The notes beneath the pieces are model-generated. The model was given only the letters and a program-made list of their open reading frames with translations, was not told the DNA's origin and made no database searches. A stretch of 64,000 nt of DNA. It comes from an uncultured Flavobacteriaceae bacterium. GTDB lineage: Bacteria; Bacteroidota; Bacteroidia; Flavobacteriales; Flavobacteriaceae. Positions 1 through 8,021 of this stretch are shown here, one piece after another. Both the position numbers and the translations under genes were made by a program. The stretch covers positions 1,116,001-1,180,000 of the forward strand of contig CANMFO010000001.1 of NCBI GenBank assembly GCA_947497245.1, given 5' to 3'. The stretch's first letter is position 1, and every line of letters starts with the position of its first letter.

Positions 1-167
1 ATTAATGTAATCTGTAAATATAACATTTAGAACGTTTATTTACAATAATATAACAAGAAGCATTTTGGTTAAATAGTGCTTTTGCATTTGTATCGGCTTT
101 TCGTTTTTTACATCGGTTCTATTGTAGTAAGTTTAAATTCTGAAAACGGTCCATTAGAGTTGTCGGT

Positions 168-2420
168 ATGAAAACAGTATTAAAAGAGCATTATCATCTT
201 TTCCCTTGTACACTTACCCCTTTGGAAGGCTATGACAGCACCAATTATAAGGTGGAATGTGAAAAAGGAACTTTTGTTCTCAAACAATATGCATTTTCGG
301 AGGAAACCCATGCGCTCCTGGATTCGGAAAACAAACTTTTGAAAAAATTGGGAACGCAAAAGGAAGGTGATTTTCCAATGGCCATACCTTCCGCAAAGGG
401 GGAATACCTAGTTCGATCCGATGATTTCATATACCGCTTGTTGACCTATGTAAAAGGGGATTTCCTCGGAGATGTGGAACATACCCCACTGTTGCTCCGT
501 TCCTTCGGTATTTTCCTTGGAAAAATGGATAGGGAAACTTTCGGACACTACGATGCGGCCATTACCGCCCAGGAAACACAATGGGATTTGAAGCATTTCA
601 AACGGAACCATCAATACCTGCGGTATATTCCAGATCCTCGGGACCGAAGCTTGGTCGATTATTTCTTTCTACAATTTGATGAAAATGTATATCCCGTCCA
701 ACATCTCCTCAGAAAAGGAATCATTCACAACGATGCCAATGACTGGAACGTACTCACACAAGATGGAAAGGTATCCGGCATAATCGATTTTGGGGATATG
801 TGCCACTCCTGGCTCATTAACGAATTGGCCATTGCCATTACCTATGTCATGATGGGCAAGGACGATCCCCTTCAAATTGCCGCTGAGGTCATCAAGGGGT
901 ATCGGGAGGTCTTTCCCCTGGAACAGGTCGAACTCGATCTGCTCTACTATTTGGTGGCGGCAAGATTGTGTACCAGTGTTTGCAATTCGGCCTTTGCCAA
1001 AACACTGAAACCCGATTCGGAATACATCACCATCAGCGAAAAACCGGCTTGGAACCTATTGCATAAATGGCTGTCGATCAGCCCGATAAAAGCAAAGGAT
1101 GCGTTCAGAAAGGCCGCCGACCTTCCCCCAAGTCCCAAAACCGTCATGGAACATCAGCTCCAAAGAAGAAAGGAGCATTTGAGCGGTGCCCTTTCATTGA
1201 GCTACGACCACCCCTTCGAGATGGAGCGGTCCGCATTCCAATATATGTACGATGCGCGCGGAAATACCATTTTGGATGCCTACAACAACATTATGCTGGC
1301 CGGACACTCCCATCCCAGGGTAGTACGTGCGGGACAGCGGGCCTTGGCCAAATTAAACACCAATACCCGTTATGTCTACGATGCGATCTTGGACTATAGC
1401 GAACAGTTGTTGTCCAAATTTCCCGCTTCCCTCAACAAAGTGTTTTTTGTCAATTCGGGCAGTGCGGCCACGGATCTGGCCGTTCGAATGGCGCTGACCC
1501 ACACCCAGCGGAAAAAGGTGATGGCGCTCGAACATGGGTATCACGGCAACACACAACTTGGCATTGATATCAGCCATTACAAATACAGCCATAAGGGCGG
1601 TACGGGCAAAAGGGACTTTGTCCTACAGATCCCGATGCCCAATGCTTTTGGTTCCGGTTTCAGTGATGATGGGTCGGCTGGGGGCCATTTTGCCAAAGGC
1701 GTCCTAAACCAGGTCAATGCACATACTCAGGAAATCGGGGCCTTCATTGCCGAGCCGATTGTAGGCTGCGGCGGACAGGTGCCCTTGGCCCAGGGGTATT
1801 TGAAAACGGTGTACCCGCACATCCGGGCCCAGGGGGGCATTTGTATCAGCGATGAGGTACAGGTCGGTTTTGGACGCCTGGGCGATTATTTCTGGGGGTT
1901 CGAAATGCACGGTGTCGTTCCGGACATGGTCATCCTGGGAAAACCCATGGGCAATGGACATCCGATCGGTGCGGTAGTGACCACTGCCGAAATAGCAAAA
2001 AGCTTTGACAACGGCCTCGAATTCTTCAGTTCGTTCGGCGGAAATCCCGTTTCCTGTGCCATCGGCCATGCCGTTTTGGAGGTAATCGAAACCGAAAATT
2101 TGCAGGCCCACGCCAAAGAAGTCGGGGATTATTTGAAATCGCACTTAAGACGGCTCGGAAAGAAATATCCGCAGATAGCCGATGTGCGGGGCAGTGGACT
2201 ATTTTTGGGCGTGGAAATAGTTGACGAGGCCCTTCATCCCGATACGGAATTGGCTTCGAAGCTCAAAAACGGGCTGCGGGAAAAAAACATGTTGATCGGC
2301 ACTGATGGGCCCTTCGACAGCGTCTTAAAAATAAAGCCGCCCTTGTCGTTTACCAAGAACGATTGCGATCTGCTGATCGAGGCTATGGATGCCATTTTGA
2401 AGAAATTCCCAAAAAAATAA
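168..2420 (+). CDS. APH-type small-molecule kinase fused to class III PLP aminotransferase/phospholyase
   Basis: A two-domain fusion of 750 aa. Residues about 1-320 form an aminoglycoside-phosphotransferase/choline-kinase fold with the catalytic loop H187-x-D189 and N194, followed by D207-F-G for metal binding. Residues about 340-750 form a class III aminotransferase-type PLP domain with the Schiff-base lysine at K592 in a GKPMGNGHP context. In known families the same pairing occurs as separate human enzymes, hydroxylysine kinase with phosphohydroxylysine phospho-lyase, and as bacterial fusions. The likely job is therefore to phosphorylate a hydroxylated amine or amino acid and then eliminate phosphate and ammonia. 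Substrate is inferred only. The M23 peptidase segment seen in longer bacterial homologues is not visible here. It stands alone behind a 167-nt upstream stretch in which no clear promoter was recognised. Confidence 0.85.
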   Translation: MKTVLKEHYHLFPCTLTPLEGYDSTNYKVECEKGTFVLKQYAFSEETHALLDSENKLLKKLGTQKEGDFPMAIPSAKGEYLVRSDDFIYRLLTYVKGDFLGDVEHTPLLLRSFGIFLGKMDRETFGHYDAAITAQETQWDLKHFKRNHQYLRYIPDPRDRSLVDYFFLQFDENVYPVQHLLRKGIIHNDANDWNVLTQDGKVSGIIDFGDMCHSWLINELAIAITYVMMGKDDPLQIAAEVIKGYREVFPLEQVELDLLYYLVAARLCTSVCNSAFAKTLKPDSEYITISEKPAWNLLHKWLSISPIKAKDAFRKAADLPPSPKTVMEHQLQRRKEHLSGALSLSYDHPFEMERSAFQYMYDARGNTILDAYNNIMLAGHSHPRVVRAGQRALAKLNTNTRYVYDAILDYSEQLLSKFPASLNKVFFVNSGSAATDLAVRMALTHTQRKKVMALEHGYHGNTQLGIDISHYKYSHKGGTGKRDFVLQIPMPNAFGSGFSDDGSAGGHFAKGVLNQVNAHTQEIGAFIAEPIVGCGGQVPLAQGYLKTVYPHIRAQGGICISDEVQVGFGRLGDYFWGFEMHGVVPDMVILGKPMGNGHPIGAVVTTAEIAKSFDNGLEFFSSFGGNPVSCAIGHAVLEVIETENLQAHAKEVGDYLKSHLRRLGKKYPQIADVRGSGLFLGVEIVDEALHPDTELASKLKNGLREKNMLIGTDGPFDSVLKIKPPLSFTKNDCDLLIEAMDAILKKFPKK

Positions 2421-2452
2421 TATTTTTGTCCAAACTCAAATCTTAACATACC

Positions 2453-2833
2453 GTGCGAAAAGATTTTCTCAACAATATGGGTCTGGCACTTCTGCGCATT
2501 GCCCCGGCAGCTATGCTGCTTACCCATGGCATCCCAAAATTTCAGAGGTTGATAGGGGAAGGTGAAATTGAATTTGGGGACCCGATCGGAATTGGACCGG
2601 TTCCCTCACTTTTCCTTGCCGTAATCGGGGAAGCGCTTTGCCCCATTTTGCTGATTTTAGGGTTTAAGACCCGGTGGGTGGCCATCCTGCCGGCCATGGT
2701 GATGTTGGTTGCGGTGTTCAGGGTGCATGCGGCGGACCCTTTTAACGTAAAGGAAAAGGCATTGCTGTTCCTGGTCTGCTTAATTGCCATTATTCTATTG
2801 GGCCCGGGGAAATACAGCATCGATCGGAAATAA
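2453..2833 (+). CDS. DoxX family membrane protein
   Basis: 126 aa with about four hydrophobic segments and the DoxX hallmarks: an N-terminal LLRIAPAAMLLTHGIPKF-like stretch and a later VFRVHAADPF segment. DoxX-family proteins are small inner-membrane proteins, some linked to redox or thiosulfate metabolism, and the exact role here is unknown. The start is GTG because an in-frame TAA lies three codons upstream. An ATG eight codons later is the alternative start. Its stop codon directly abuts the stop of convergent holA with no intergenic base. Confidence 0.85.
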   Translation: MRKDFLNNMGLALLRIAPAAMLLTHGIPKFQRLIGEGEIEFGDPIGIGPVPSLFLAVIGEALCPILLILGFKTRWVAILPAMVMLVAVFRVHAADPFNVKEKALLFLVCLIAIILLGPGKYSIDRK

Positions 2834-3835
2834 TCAAATGATCTTCACCAAAAGCTCTTTCAGCAGGTCGGTCTGTGAAAGGGCGTTGGCCCCTACCCCT
2901 TTTCCCTTCAGGTCCATTTCCCTGAGATGTGAAACAATTTGACTTGCCTTTTTCATGGGATAGTTTTTGGCGGCTGTCTGGAACTCTCCCACGAAATACG
3001 GGTTGATCCTAAGGGCGCTTGCCACACTTTTGGGTGTATGGTCCTTGAGCCCGTGGTACTTCAACAGCTGGGCAAAAAAAGCGTGCAAAAGGGTTACCGT
3101 AAGAACGAACGGATTGTCTTTTGGGTTTTGTGAAAAATAGTTGATGATGCGCGCCGCCTTTACCACATCGCGTTCACCGATCGCTTTTTTCAATTCAAAG
3201 TTATTGTAGTCCTTGCTGATGCCGATGTGTTCCTCTATATGTGCGGGCGCAATTTCGATCTCTTTGGGCAACACCAGTTGCAGCTTTTGCAGCTCGTTGT
3301 AAATCCTACCGAGATCCGTGCCCAAACACTCCACCAACAATTGGGATGCCTTGGGTGAAATACGATGGCCTTTTCCGCCCAAGGTTTTTCTTATCCAGTC
3401 CGAAACTTGGTTTTCGTACAATTTTTTGCTTTCAAATAGCACGCCGTTCTTTTGGATGGCCTTGTACAGTTTTTTTCGCTTGTCCAGTTTTTTGTACTTG
3501 TAGCATATGACCAACACTGTCGTGGGCTGGGGATGATCCACGTACCCTGTCAAATTTTCGATCGTTCTGGACAAATGCTGCGCTTCCTTGACGATAAGCA
3601 CCTGTCTTTGGGCCATCATGGGATAGCGTTTTGCGTTTCCAACAATGTCGTCAATGGAGACATCGCGACCATAGAGTGTCATTTGATTGAATCCTCTCTC
3701 TTCCTCCGACAGTACATTGTTCTCAATAAACTCCGCAATTCTATCGATGTAATAGGCCTCTTCTCCAAAAAGAAAATAAACGGGTTTTATATGGCCGTTA
3801 CGAATATTGTCAACAATTAGCTTTACTTCATCCAT
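2834..3835 (-). CDS. holA: DNA polymerase III subunit delta
   Basis: 333 aa, the clamp-loader delta subunit that opens the beta sliding clamp. The N-terminus has the family pattern KPVYFLFGEEAYYIDRI, followed by a degenerate AAA+ domain (no usable Walker A, as expected for delta) and a helical C-terminal collar domain. The start was set at the ATG before Asp-Glu-Val-Lys. An upstream in-frame ATG would overlap the divergent gene at 3862. Only 26 bp separate the two divergent starts, so their promoters must overlap each other's coding ends. Confidence 0.9.
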   Translation of the reverse strand: MDEVKLIVDNIRNGHIKPVYFLFGEEAYYIDRIAEFIENNVLSEEERGFNQMTLYGRDVSIDDIVGNAKRYPMMAQRQVLIVKEAQHLSRTIENLTGYVDHPQPTTVLVICYKYKKLDKRKKLYKAIQKNGVLFESKKLYENQVSDWIRKTLGGKGHRISPKASQLLVECLGTDLGRIYNELQKLQLVLPKEIEIAPAHIEEHIGISKDYNNFELKKAIGERDVVKAARIINYFSQNPKDNPFVLTVTLLHAFFAQLLKYHGLKDHTPKSVASALRINPYFVGEFQTAAKNYPMKKASQIVSHLREMDLKGKGVGANALSQTDLLKELLVKII

Positions 3836-3861
3836 CCAAAAAAAATCATCAAATTTGTGAT

Positions 3862-4308
3862 ATGCAAGCACTTCACTTTCCGACCTATGGCTTTCGCCTC
3901 AAAAGTAGCGAAAATAAAGTCCATATTTTTGATGTCATCCGCAAAAAGTTCGTCGTGCTCTTGCCCGAGGAATGGGTACGCCAACATGTGGTCCATTATT
4001 TGATGGCGGAAAAAAAATATCCCAAGAGCCTTATCAATGTAGAAAAACAGCTGACCTTGAATGCCACCAAAAAGAGATACGACATTGTAGTCTTCAATTC
4101 GGACGGCAGCATTCACCTATTGGTGGAGTGCAAGGCACCTTCCGTACCGATAGACCAAAATGTTTTTGATCAAATTGCCCGCTATAACATGCAACTCAGG
4201 GCCACCTACCTGATGGTGACCAATGGTTTGGACCATTTTTATTGTAAAACGGACCCCCGGAAAGAGCAATATACCTTTTTGAGAAATATACCTGATTTTA
4301 ACCGTTAG
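3862..4308 (+). CDS. Type I restriction HsdR N-terminal-domain protein (small nuclease-fold protein)
   Basis: 148 aa, consisting only of the HSDR_N-like domain. Visible are a glutamate near residue 60, the D-I-V-V-F strand, and V-E-C-K-A-P, matching the D...ExK core of PD-(D/E)xK nucleases. No helicase or motor domain follows and no hsdM or hsdS is nearby, so this is not a restriction system but a free-standing conserved protein of unknown function. It is divergently paired with holA across 26 bp. DNA binding or cleavage is an inference from the fold. Confidence 0.75.
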   Translation: MQALHFPTYGFRLKSSENKVHIFDVIRKKFVVLLPEEWVRQHVVHYLMAEKKYPKSLINVEKQLTLNATKKRYDIVVFNSDGSIHLLVECKAPSVPIDQNVFDQIARYNMQLRATYLMVTNGLDHFYCKTDPRKEQYTFLRNIPDFNR

Positions 4309-4429
4309 GCCGGGCAAGTTATATGGCCTTAAGATTGGACGATACCAATGGCATTCTAAAATATTTCTTTACTTTGTCTGCTTTTATGGAACAAACCAAA
4401 AGTACCGAATCAAATCCGGTATACGATCC

Positions 4430-5434
4430 ATGTCAAAAATAGCTATTGTCATACTCAATTGGAATGGGGAACTCCTTTTGGAAAGTTACCTTCCCTCTGT
4501 GCTACGGTACTCCGAAGGTGCCGATATATACGTTGCCGACAACAATTCCAGTGATGGTTCGATCGCATTCCTAAAGCAGCACTACCCCGCTGTAAAAATT
4601 ATCAGGAATTCGGTAAACGGTGGTTTTGCCAAAGGCTACAACGATGCCCTGGCCCAGGTCGATGCCGACATATTCTGCTTGTTGAATTCCGACGTTGAAG
4701 TAACCGAGAACTGGTTGGAACCCGTTGTATCGCTTTTTGAAAGCCGCCCGGATATTGCCATAGTCCAACCTAAAATATTGGACCTGATGAAAAAGGATCA
4801 TTTCGAATACGCCGGGGCGGCCGGTGGCTTTTTAGATCAACTGGGGTATCCTTTCTGTAGGGGGCGCATTTTTCAAGCCCTGGAGAAAGACGAGGGACAG
4901 TACGATGGCATCATGGAGGTTTTTTGGGCGACAGGGGCCTGTATGTTCATCCGAAAGACCGTTTTTCATAGTTTGGACGGGTTCGATGAGGATTATTTTG
5001 CGCATCAGGAAGAGGTCGATCTATGTTGGCGCGCCAAGAACAGCGGACACAAGGTATTTTACGTTGGCGCATCCAAGGTGTACCATTTGGGCGGATCTAC
5101 TTTAAGCAATATGAATCCCAGGAAAACGTATCTGAATTTCAGGAATTCCCTATTTTCAATCACCAAAAACCTTCCCAGGCGAAGGGCGTTCAGTATTATC
5201 TTTATACGTTTGTTGCTCGATGGAATTGCGGCTATGCGCTTTATACTGCAGTTCAGGTTCAAACATTTTATTGCCATATTGCGCGCCCATGGTAGTTTTT
5301 ATAGGCATTTCGGGAAAATGTACCGGAAAAGGGAAAAAGCCAATTTTATATTAAAGTACTATGTGGTCAAGTCCATTGTATGGTCCCATTTCGTAAATCA
5401 CATAGCGAAGTTCAGCATTTTAGTAAAAGATTAA
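4430..5434 (+). CDS. Glycosyltransferase family 2 (rhamnosyltransferase-like)
   Basis: 334 aa GT-A fold enzyme. The N-terminus carries the GT2 start VILNWNGE, then VADNNSSDGS for the nucleotide-sugar pocket, LLNSDVEV as the DxD equivalent, a WATGACMFIR segment, and an EEVDLCWR acceptor-side motif, all typical of the WcaE/rhamnosyltransferase subgroup. The basic, hydrophobic C-terminus suggests membrane association. It probably adds a sugar to a surface polysaccharide or lipid. No other polysaccharide genes are adjacent, so the pathway is unknown. Confidence 0.85.
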   Translation: MSKIAIVILNWNGELLLESYLPSVLRYSEGADIYVADNNSSDGSIAFLKQHYPAVKIIRNSVNGGFAKGYNDALAQVDADIFCLLNSDVEVTENWLEPVVSLFESRPDIAIVQPKILDLMKKDHFEYAGAAGGFLDQLGYPFCRGRIFQALEKDEGQYDGIMEVFWATGACMFIRKTVFHSLDGFDEDYFAHQEEVDLCWRAKNSGHKVFYVGASKVYHLGGSTLSNMNPRKTYLNFRNSLFSITKNLPRRRAFSIIFIRLLLDGIAAMRFILQFRFKHFIAILRAHGSFYRHFGKMYRKREKANFILKYYVVKSIVWSHFVNHIAKFSILVKD

Positions 5435-5435
5435 C

Positions 5436-5475
5436 TAATTTTGAAACTACGTAGAGGGGCTATTCGATAATTTTG
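5436..5475 (+). promoter_or_regulatory. Candidate Bacteroidota promoter(s) for the OmpA lipoprotein
   Basis: Two copies of TAATTTTG, matching the -7 consensus TAnnTTTG, lie at 5436-5443 and 5468-5475. The first contains a TTTTG that could serve as the -33 element of the second, although the 24-nt spacing is slightly long. Confidence 0.4.
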
Positions 5476-5532
5476 GGCCCTTGAAGCAAACCTTGAAAGC
5501 AAATAACAACAATTAATATTTAGTAAATCATT

Positions 5533-6384
5533 ATGAAAAAAATCATTTTAGGCTGTTTAGGAATCACATTGTTACTGTCCTCTTGTGTGTCGCAAAAGAA
5601 ATACGCGGATCTGGAGGCCCAGCAAAAGGAAACGCAGGATCTTTTGAATTCGGCTACTGTTAAATTGAACGACTGTTTGGAGGAAAAGGCAACGACCACT
5701 TCAAGAATGAAGACTCTGGAAGACCAAAATGCCTTCTTGAAAGCGAACAACCAGGAATTGATCAACAATATGGGGAACTTGACCACCTTGACCACCAAGG
5801 GGGCGGAGAATCTTGAGAAGTCTTTGGAAAGTCTCAAGGAAAAAGATCTTACCATACGCAAATTGAACGATGCCATTACACGAAGGGATTCCGTGAACCT
5901 GTCTTTGGTCCAAAGCTTAAAGGGCGTGCTTGGAAATTTGGATGATGAGGATATCGAGATCAGCGTTGAAAAAGGTGTGGTGTTTGTCTCCATCTCCGAT
6001 AAATTATTGTTTAGCAGCGGGAGTTACAACGTGACCAGCCGTGCGAAGGAAGTTTTGGGGAAAGTGGCCCAGGTAGTGAACAACAAACCTGATTTTGAAT
6101 TTATGGTAGAAGGCCATACCGATGATGTTCCCTATAACAGTGGGGTATTGAAAGACAACTGGGATTTGAGCGTGAAACGTGCCACCGCCGTTGTACGCAT
6201 CTTACAGAACGATTACAACGTGGACCCCAAACGTATGACCGCAGCGGGAAGAGCGGAATTTGTTCCTGTATCGGCCACAGAAAAATCGAAGAACAGAAGG
6301 ACCAGAATCGTGGTACTTCCAAAAATAGATCAGTTCTATAGTATGATAGAAGAGGGCATGAAAGACCCCGCTATCAACGACTAG
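5533..6384 (+). CDS. OmpA-family peptidoglycan-binding lipoprotein
   Basis: 283 aa. A signal peptide ends at a lipobox (LLLSSC, Cys at about residue 18). A long coiled coil covers residues about 25-130, and an OmpA/MotB-like domain covers about 145-265. The peptidoglycan-binding motif is intact: GHTDD, then NWDLSVKRA, then the KNRRTRI terminal arginines. It likely tethers the outer membrane to peptidoglycan. A paralogue that has lost these residues lies at 15074-15859. A bidirectional terminator follows. Confidence 0.9.
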   Translation: MKKIILGCLGITLLLSSCVSQKKYADLEAQQKETQDLLNSATVKLNDCLEEKATTTSRMKTLEDQNAFLKANNQELINNMGNLTTLTTKGAENLEKSLESLKEKDLTIRKLNDAITRRDSVNLSLVQSLKGVLGNLDDEDIEISVEKGVVFVSISDKLLFSSGSYNVTSRAKEVLGKVAQVVNNKPDFEFMVEGHTDDVPYNSGVLKDNWDLSVKRATAVVRILQNDYNVDPKRMTAAGRAEFVPVSATEKSKNRRTRIVVLPKIDQFYSMIEEGMKDPAIND

Positions 6385-6406
6385 CATTACCAAATTGGAG
6401 TTGAGA

Positions 6407-6430
6407 AAAGTGCGCCTTTGGGCGCACTTT
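6407..6430. terminator. Bidirectional intrinsic terminator
   Basis: Perfect 10-bp arms AAAGTGCGCC and GGCGCACTTT around a TTTG loop. T-runs follow on the plus strand, and the A-rich 5' side serves the minus strand. It lies between convergent ends at 6384 and 6452. Confidence 0.85.
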
Positions 6431-6451
6431 TTTTGTTCTGTTTTTTTGGTG

Positions 6452-7075
6452 TTAGTTCAGAATGTTCAGATCTCCCTTTCCTTCCCGGACAACGGTCGGT
6501 TCCCCTTCCGAAAGATCGATGATCGTGGAGGCTACATTGTCGCCATATCCCCCGTCGATCACCACTTCGACCAGATTTTCCCATTTTTCAAAAATTAGCT
6601 CCGGATCGGTGGTATATTCCAACAGCTCGTCCTCATCCCTAATGGAAGTGGAAACAATGGGGTTTCCCAAACCGGCGATCAACGCTTGACAGATACCGTT
6701 ATCGGGGACCCGGATACCTACCGTTTTTTTCTTTTTGAAATCCCTGGGCAGATTATTGTTTCCTGGCAATATAAACGTGTACGGACCGGGCAGTGCCCTT
6801 TTGAGGATTTTAAAGGTGGGAGTATCGATTTGGCGCACATAGTCCGAAAGGTTACTGAGATCGGCACAAATAAAGGACCATTGGGCCTTCTCCAATTTAA
6901 TTCCCTTGATCCGTGCAATTCTTTCCAATGCCTTGGTATTGGTGATATCGCAGCCTAGACCATAGACCGTATCTGTGGGATAAATCACCAACCCACCTTT
7001 TTTAAGGACCTCCACTACCCTATGGATTTCTTTTGGATTGGGGTTTTCTTCGTATATCTTGATGAATTCGGCCAT
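6452..7075 (-). CDS. YrdC/Sua5-fold protein, YciO type
   Basis: 207 aa. The N-terminal GGLVIYPTDTVYGLGCDI strand-loop and the LPGPYTFIL segment mark the TsaC/YrdC/YciO superfamily. The threonylcarbamoyl-AMP synthases carry a Ser-x-Asn motif, but the equivalent place here reads STSIRDED, as in the YciO subgroup. Its tRNA t6A role is therefore uncertain, and it could be an accessory or RNA-binding paralogue. Annotation pipelines usually call it L-threonylcarbamoyladenylate synthase. Confidence 0.8.
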   Translation of the reverse strand: MAEFIKIYEENPNPKEIHRVVEVLKKGGLVIYPTDTVYGLGCDITNTKALERIARIKGIKLEKAQWSFICADLSNLSDYVRQIDTPTFKILKRALPGPYTFILPGNNNLPRDFKKKKTVGIRVPDNGICQALIAGLGNPIVSTSIRDEDELLEYTTDPELIFEKWENLVEVVIDGGYGDNVASTIIDLSEGEPTVVREGKGDLNILN

Positions 7076-7162
7076 GGAAATCGAAATGCCATAAAGTTAA
7101 CGGTTTATTGGTTCCGTTATATCCGATACCACAAGAAATATTGTTATCTTTCGGGCATTAAA

Positions 7163-7273
7163 ATCTCTTTATAACATAACGATAATTGCCCAGGAGGGTC
7201 TCCTGGCGGTTGAAATGCGCATCGACCAAAGTTGATGCCACAACTATTCAATGTCATAATTTTATAAAGAGAT
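7163..7273 (+). promoter_or_regulatory. Candidate structured 5' leader RNA (three-way-junction-like)
   Basis: A 12-bp perfect inverted repeat, ATCTCTTTATAA at 7163-7174 and TTATAAAGAGAT at 7262-7273, encloses two further hairpins. One is CCAGGAG/CTCCTGG at 7190-7206 with a 3-nt loop. The other is at 7209-7244, with outer stem GTTG/CAAC and inner stem GCATCGAC/GTTGATGC around a CAAA loop. A 4-bp ATTG/CAAT helper (7185-7188 with 7249-7252) closes the junction. The last base of the closing stem is 2 nt from the ATG of the next gene, so the fold would hide the translation start. A -7-like TATCTTTC at 7145-7152 would start transcription just before the stem. No known riboswitch consensus was recognised. 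Confidence 0.5.
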
Positions 7274-7275
7274 AA

Positions 7276-7920
7276 ATGAAACAACATATCAAGATTGCCG
7301 TAATAGGCGGCACGGGAAAATCAGGTAAATACCTGGTGAACACCCTATTGGAACAAGGGCACCACTTCAAGGCCCTGGTTCGCAACCCCAAGAATTTTAC
7401 AATTAAGAACCCCCTGGTCGAGGTCGTCCACGGAGACGTGGGCAGCTATGGGGAAGTAAAATCGTTGCTGCAAGGGTGCGAAGTGGTGATCAGCCTGCTA
7501 GGGACCGGAATCCCACCTAGTCCCCCCACCATTTTTAGCACGGGAACACGGAATGTCTTAAAGGCGATGAACGAGCTTGGGGTAAAGCGCTATATCCTGG
7601 CCACTGGTCTGAACGTGGGTACGCCTTATGATAAAAAGGGTCCAAAAACCACATTTGCCACAGCTTGGATGTACGAAAACTACCCAAAATCCACCAAAGA
7701 CCGACAGCTCGAGTATCGGTTGCTTACGGAAAGTTCCATTGATTGGACCTTGATAAGGTTACCTATGATCGCCCTGACCGACAACCGGTCCGGAGTTCGG
7801 GCAAGCATGGAAGACTGTCCAGGGGATGGTATAGCCGCTCCCGACTTGGCCGATTTTGTCATTTCGCAAATTACCGATTTGACCTTTGTCCGAAAAGCTC
7901 CGTTCATCGCAGGCCGTTAG
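7276..7920 (+). CDS. NAD(P)-binding atypical SDR / NmrA-like protein
   Basis: 214 aa Rossmann-fold protein. The N-terminus has the glycine-rich dinucleotide motif GGTGKSGKYLV at about residues 11-21, followed by the ALVRNP cofactor-discriminating strand typical of NAD(P)H-binding NmrA/BVR-B-like members of the atypical SDRs. There is no clear YxxxK catalytic pair, as is common in this group. It may be a reductase or a redox sensor. It sits alone behind the foldable leader at 7163-7273 and ends at a strong terminator. Confidence 0.8.
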   Translation: MKQHIKIAVIGGTGKSGKYLVNTLLEQGHHFKALVRNPKNFTIKNPLVEVVHGDVGSYGEVKSLLQGCEVVISLLGTGIPPSPPTIFSTGTRNVLKAMNELGVKRYILATGLNVGTPYDKKGPKTTFATAWMYENYPKSTKDRQLEYRLLTESSIDWTLIRLPMIALTDNRSGVRASMEDCPGDGIAAPDLADFVISQITDLTFVRKAPFIAGR

Positions 7921-7942
7921 GTACGATGGGAAGTTTACCACC

Positions 7943-7977
7943 ACAAGCCCGAATCCCTTTTGTGTTTTCGGGCTTGT
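7943..7977. terminator. Intrinsic terminator between convergent genes
   Basis: 11-bp arms ACAAGCCCGAA (7943-7953) and TTCGGGCTTGT (7967-7977), followed by a T-rich stretch on the plus strand. It lies between the ends at 7920 and 8022. Confidence 0.8.
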
Positions 7978-8021
7978 TATTTTTGGAATGCCCCACTGTG
8001 GTTCAATATCCAGTCCCCTGA

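Noticed and set aside
1704-2144. Open frame of 146 codons on the minus strand inside the kinase/PLP fusion
   Set aside because: It lies antisense to the strongly conserved PLP domain, including the lysine motif, and its sequence has no family pattern.
3862-4308. Part of a type I restriction system
   Set aside because: Only an HsdR N-terminal domain is present; no motor, methylase or specificity gene lies near, and the neighbour is holA.
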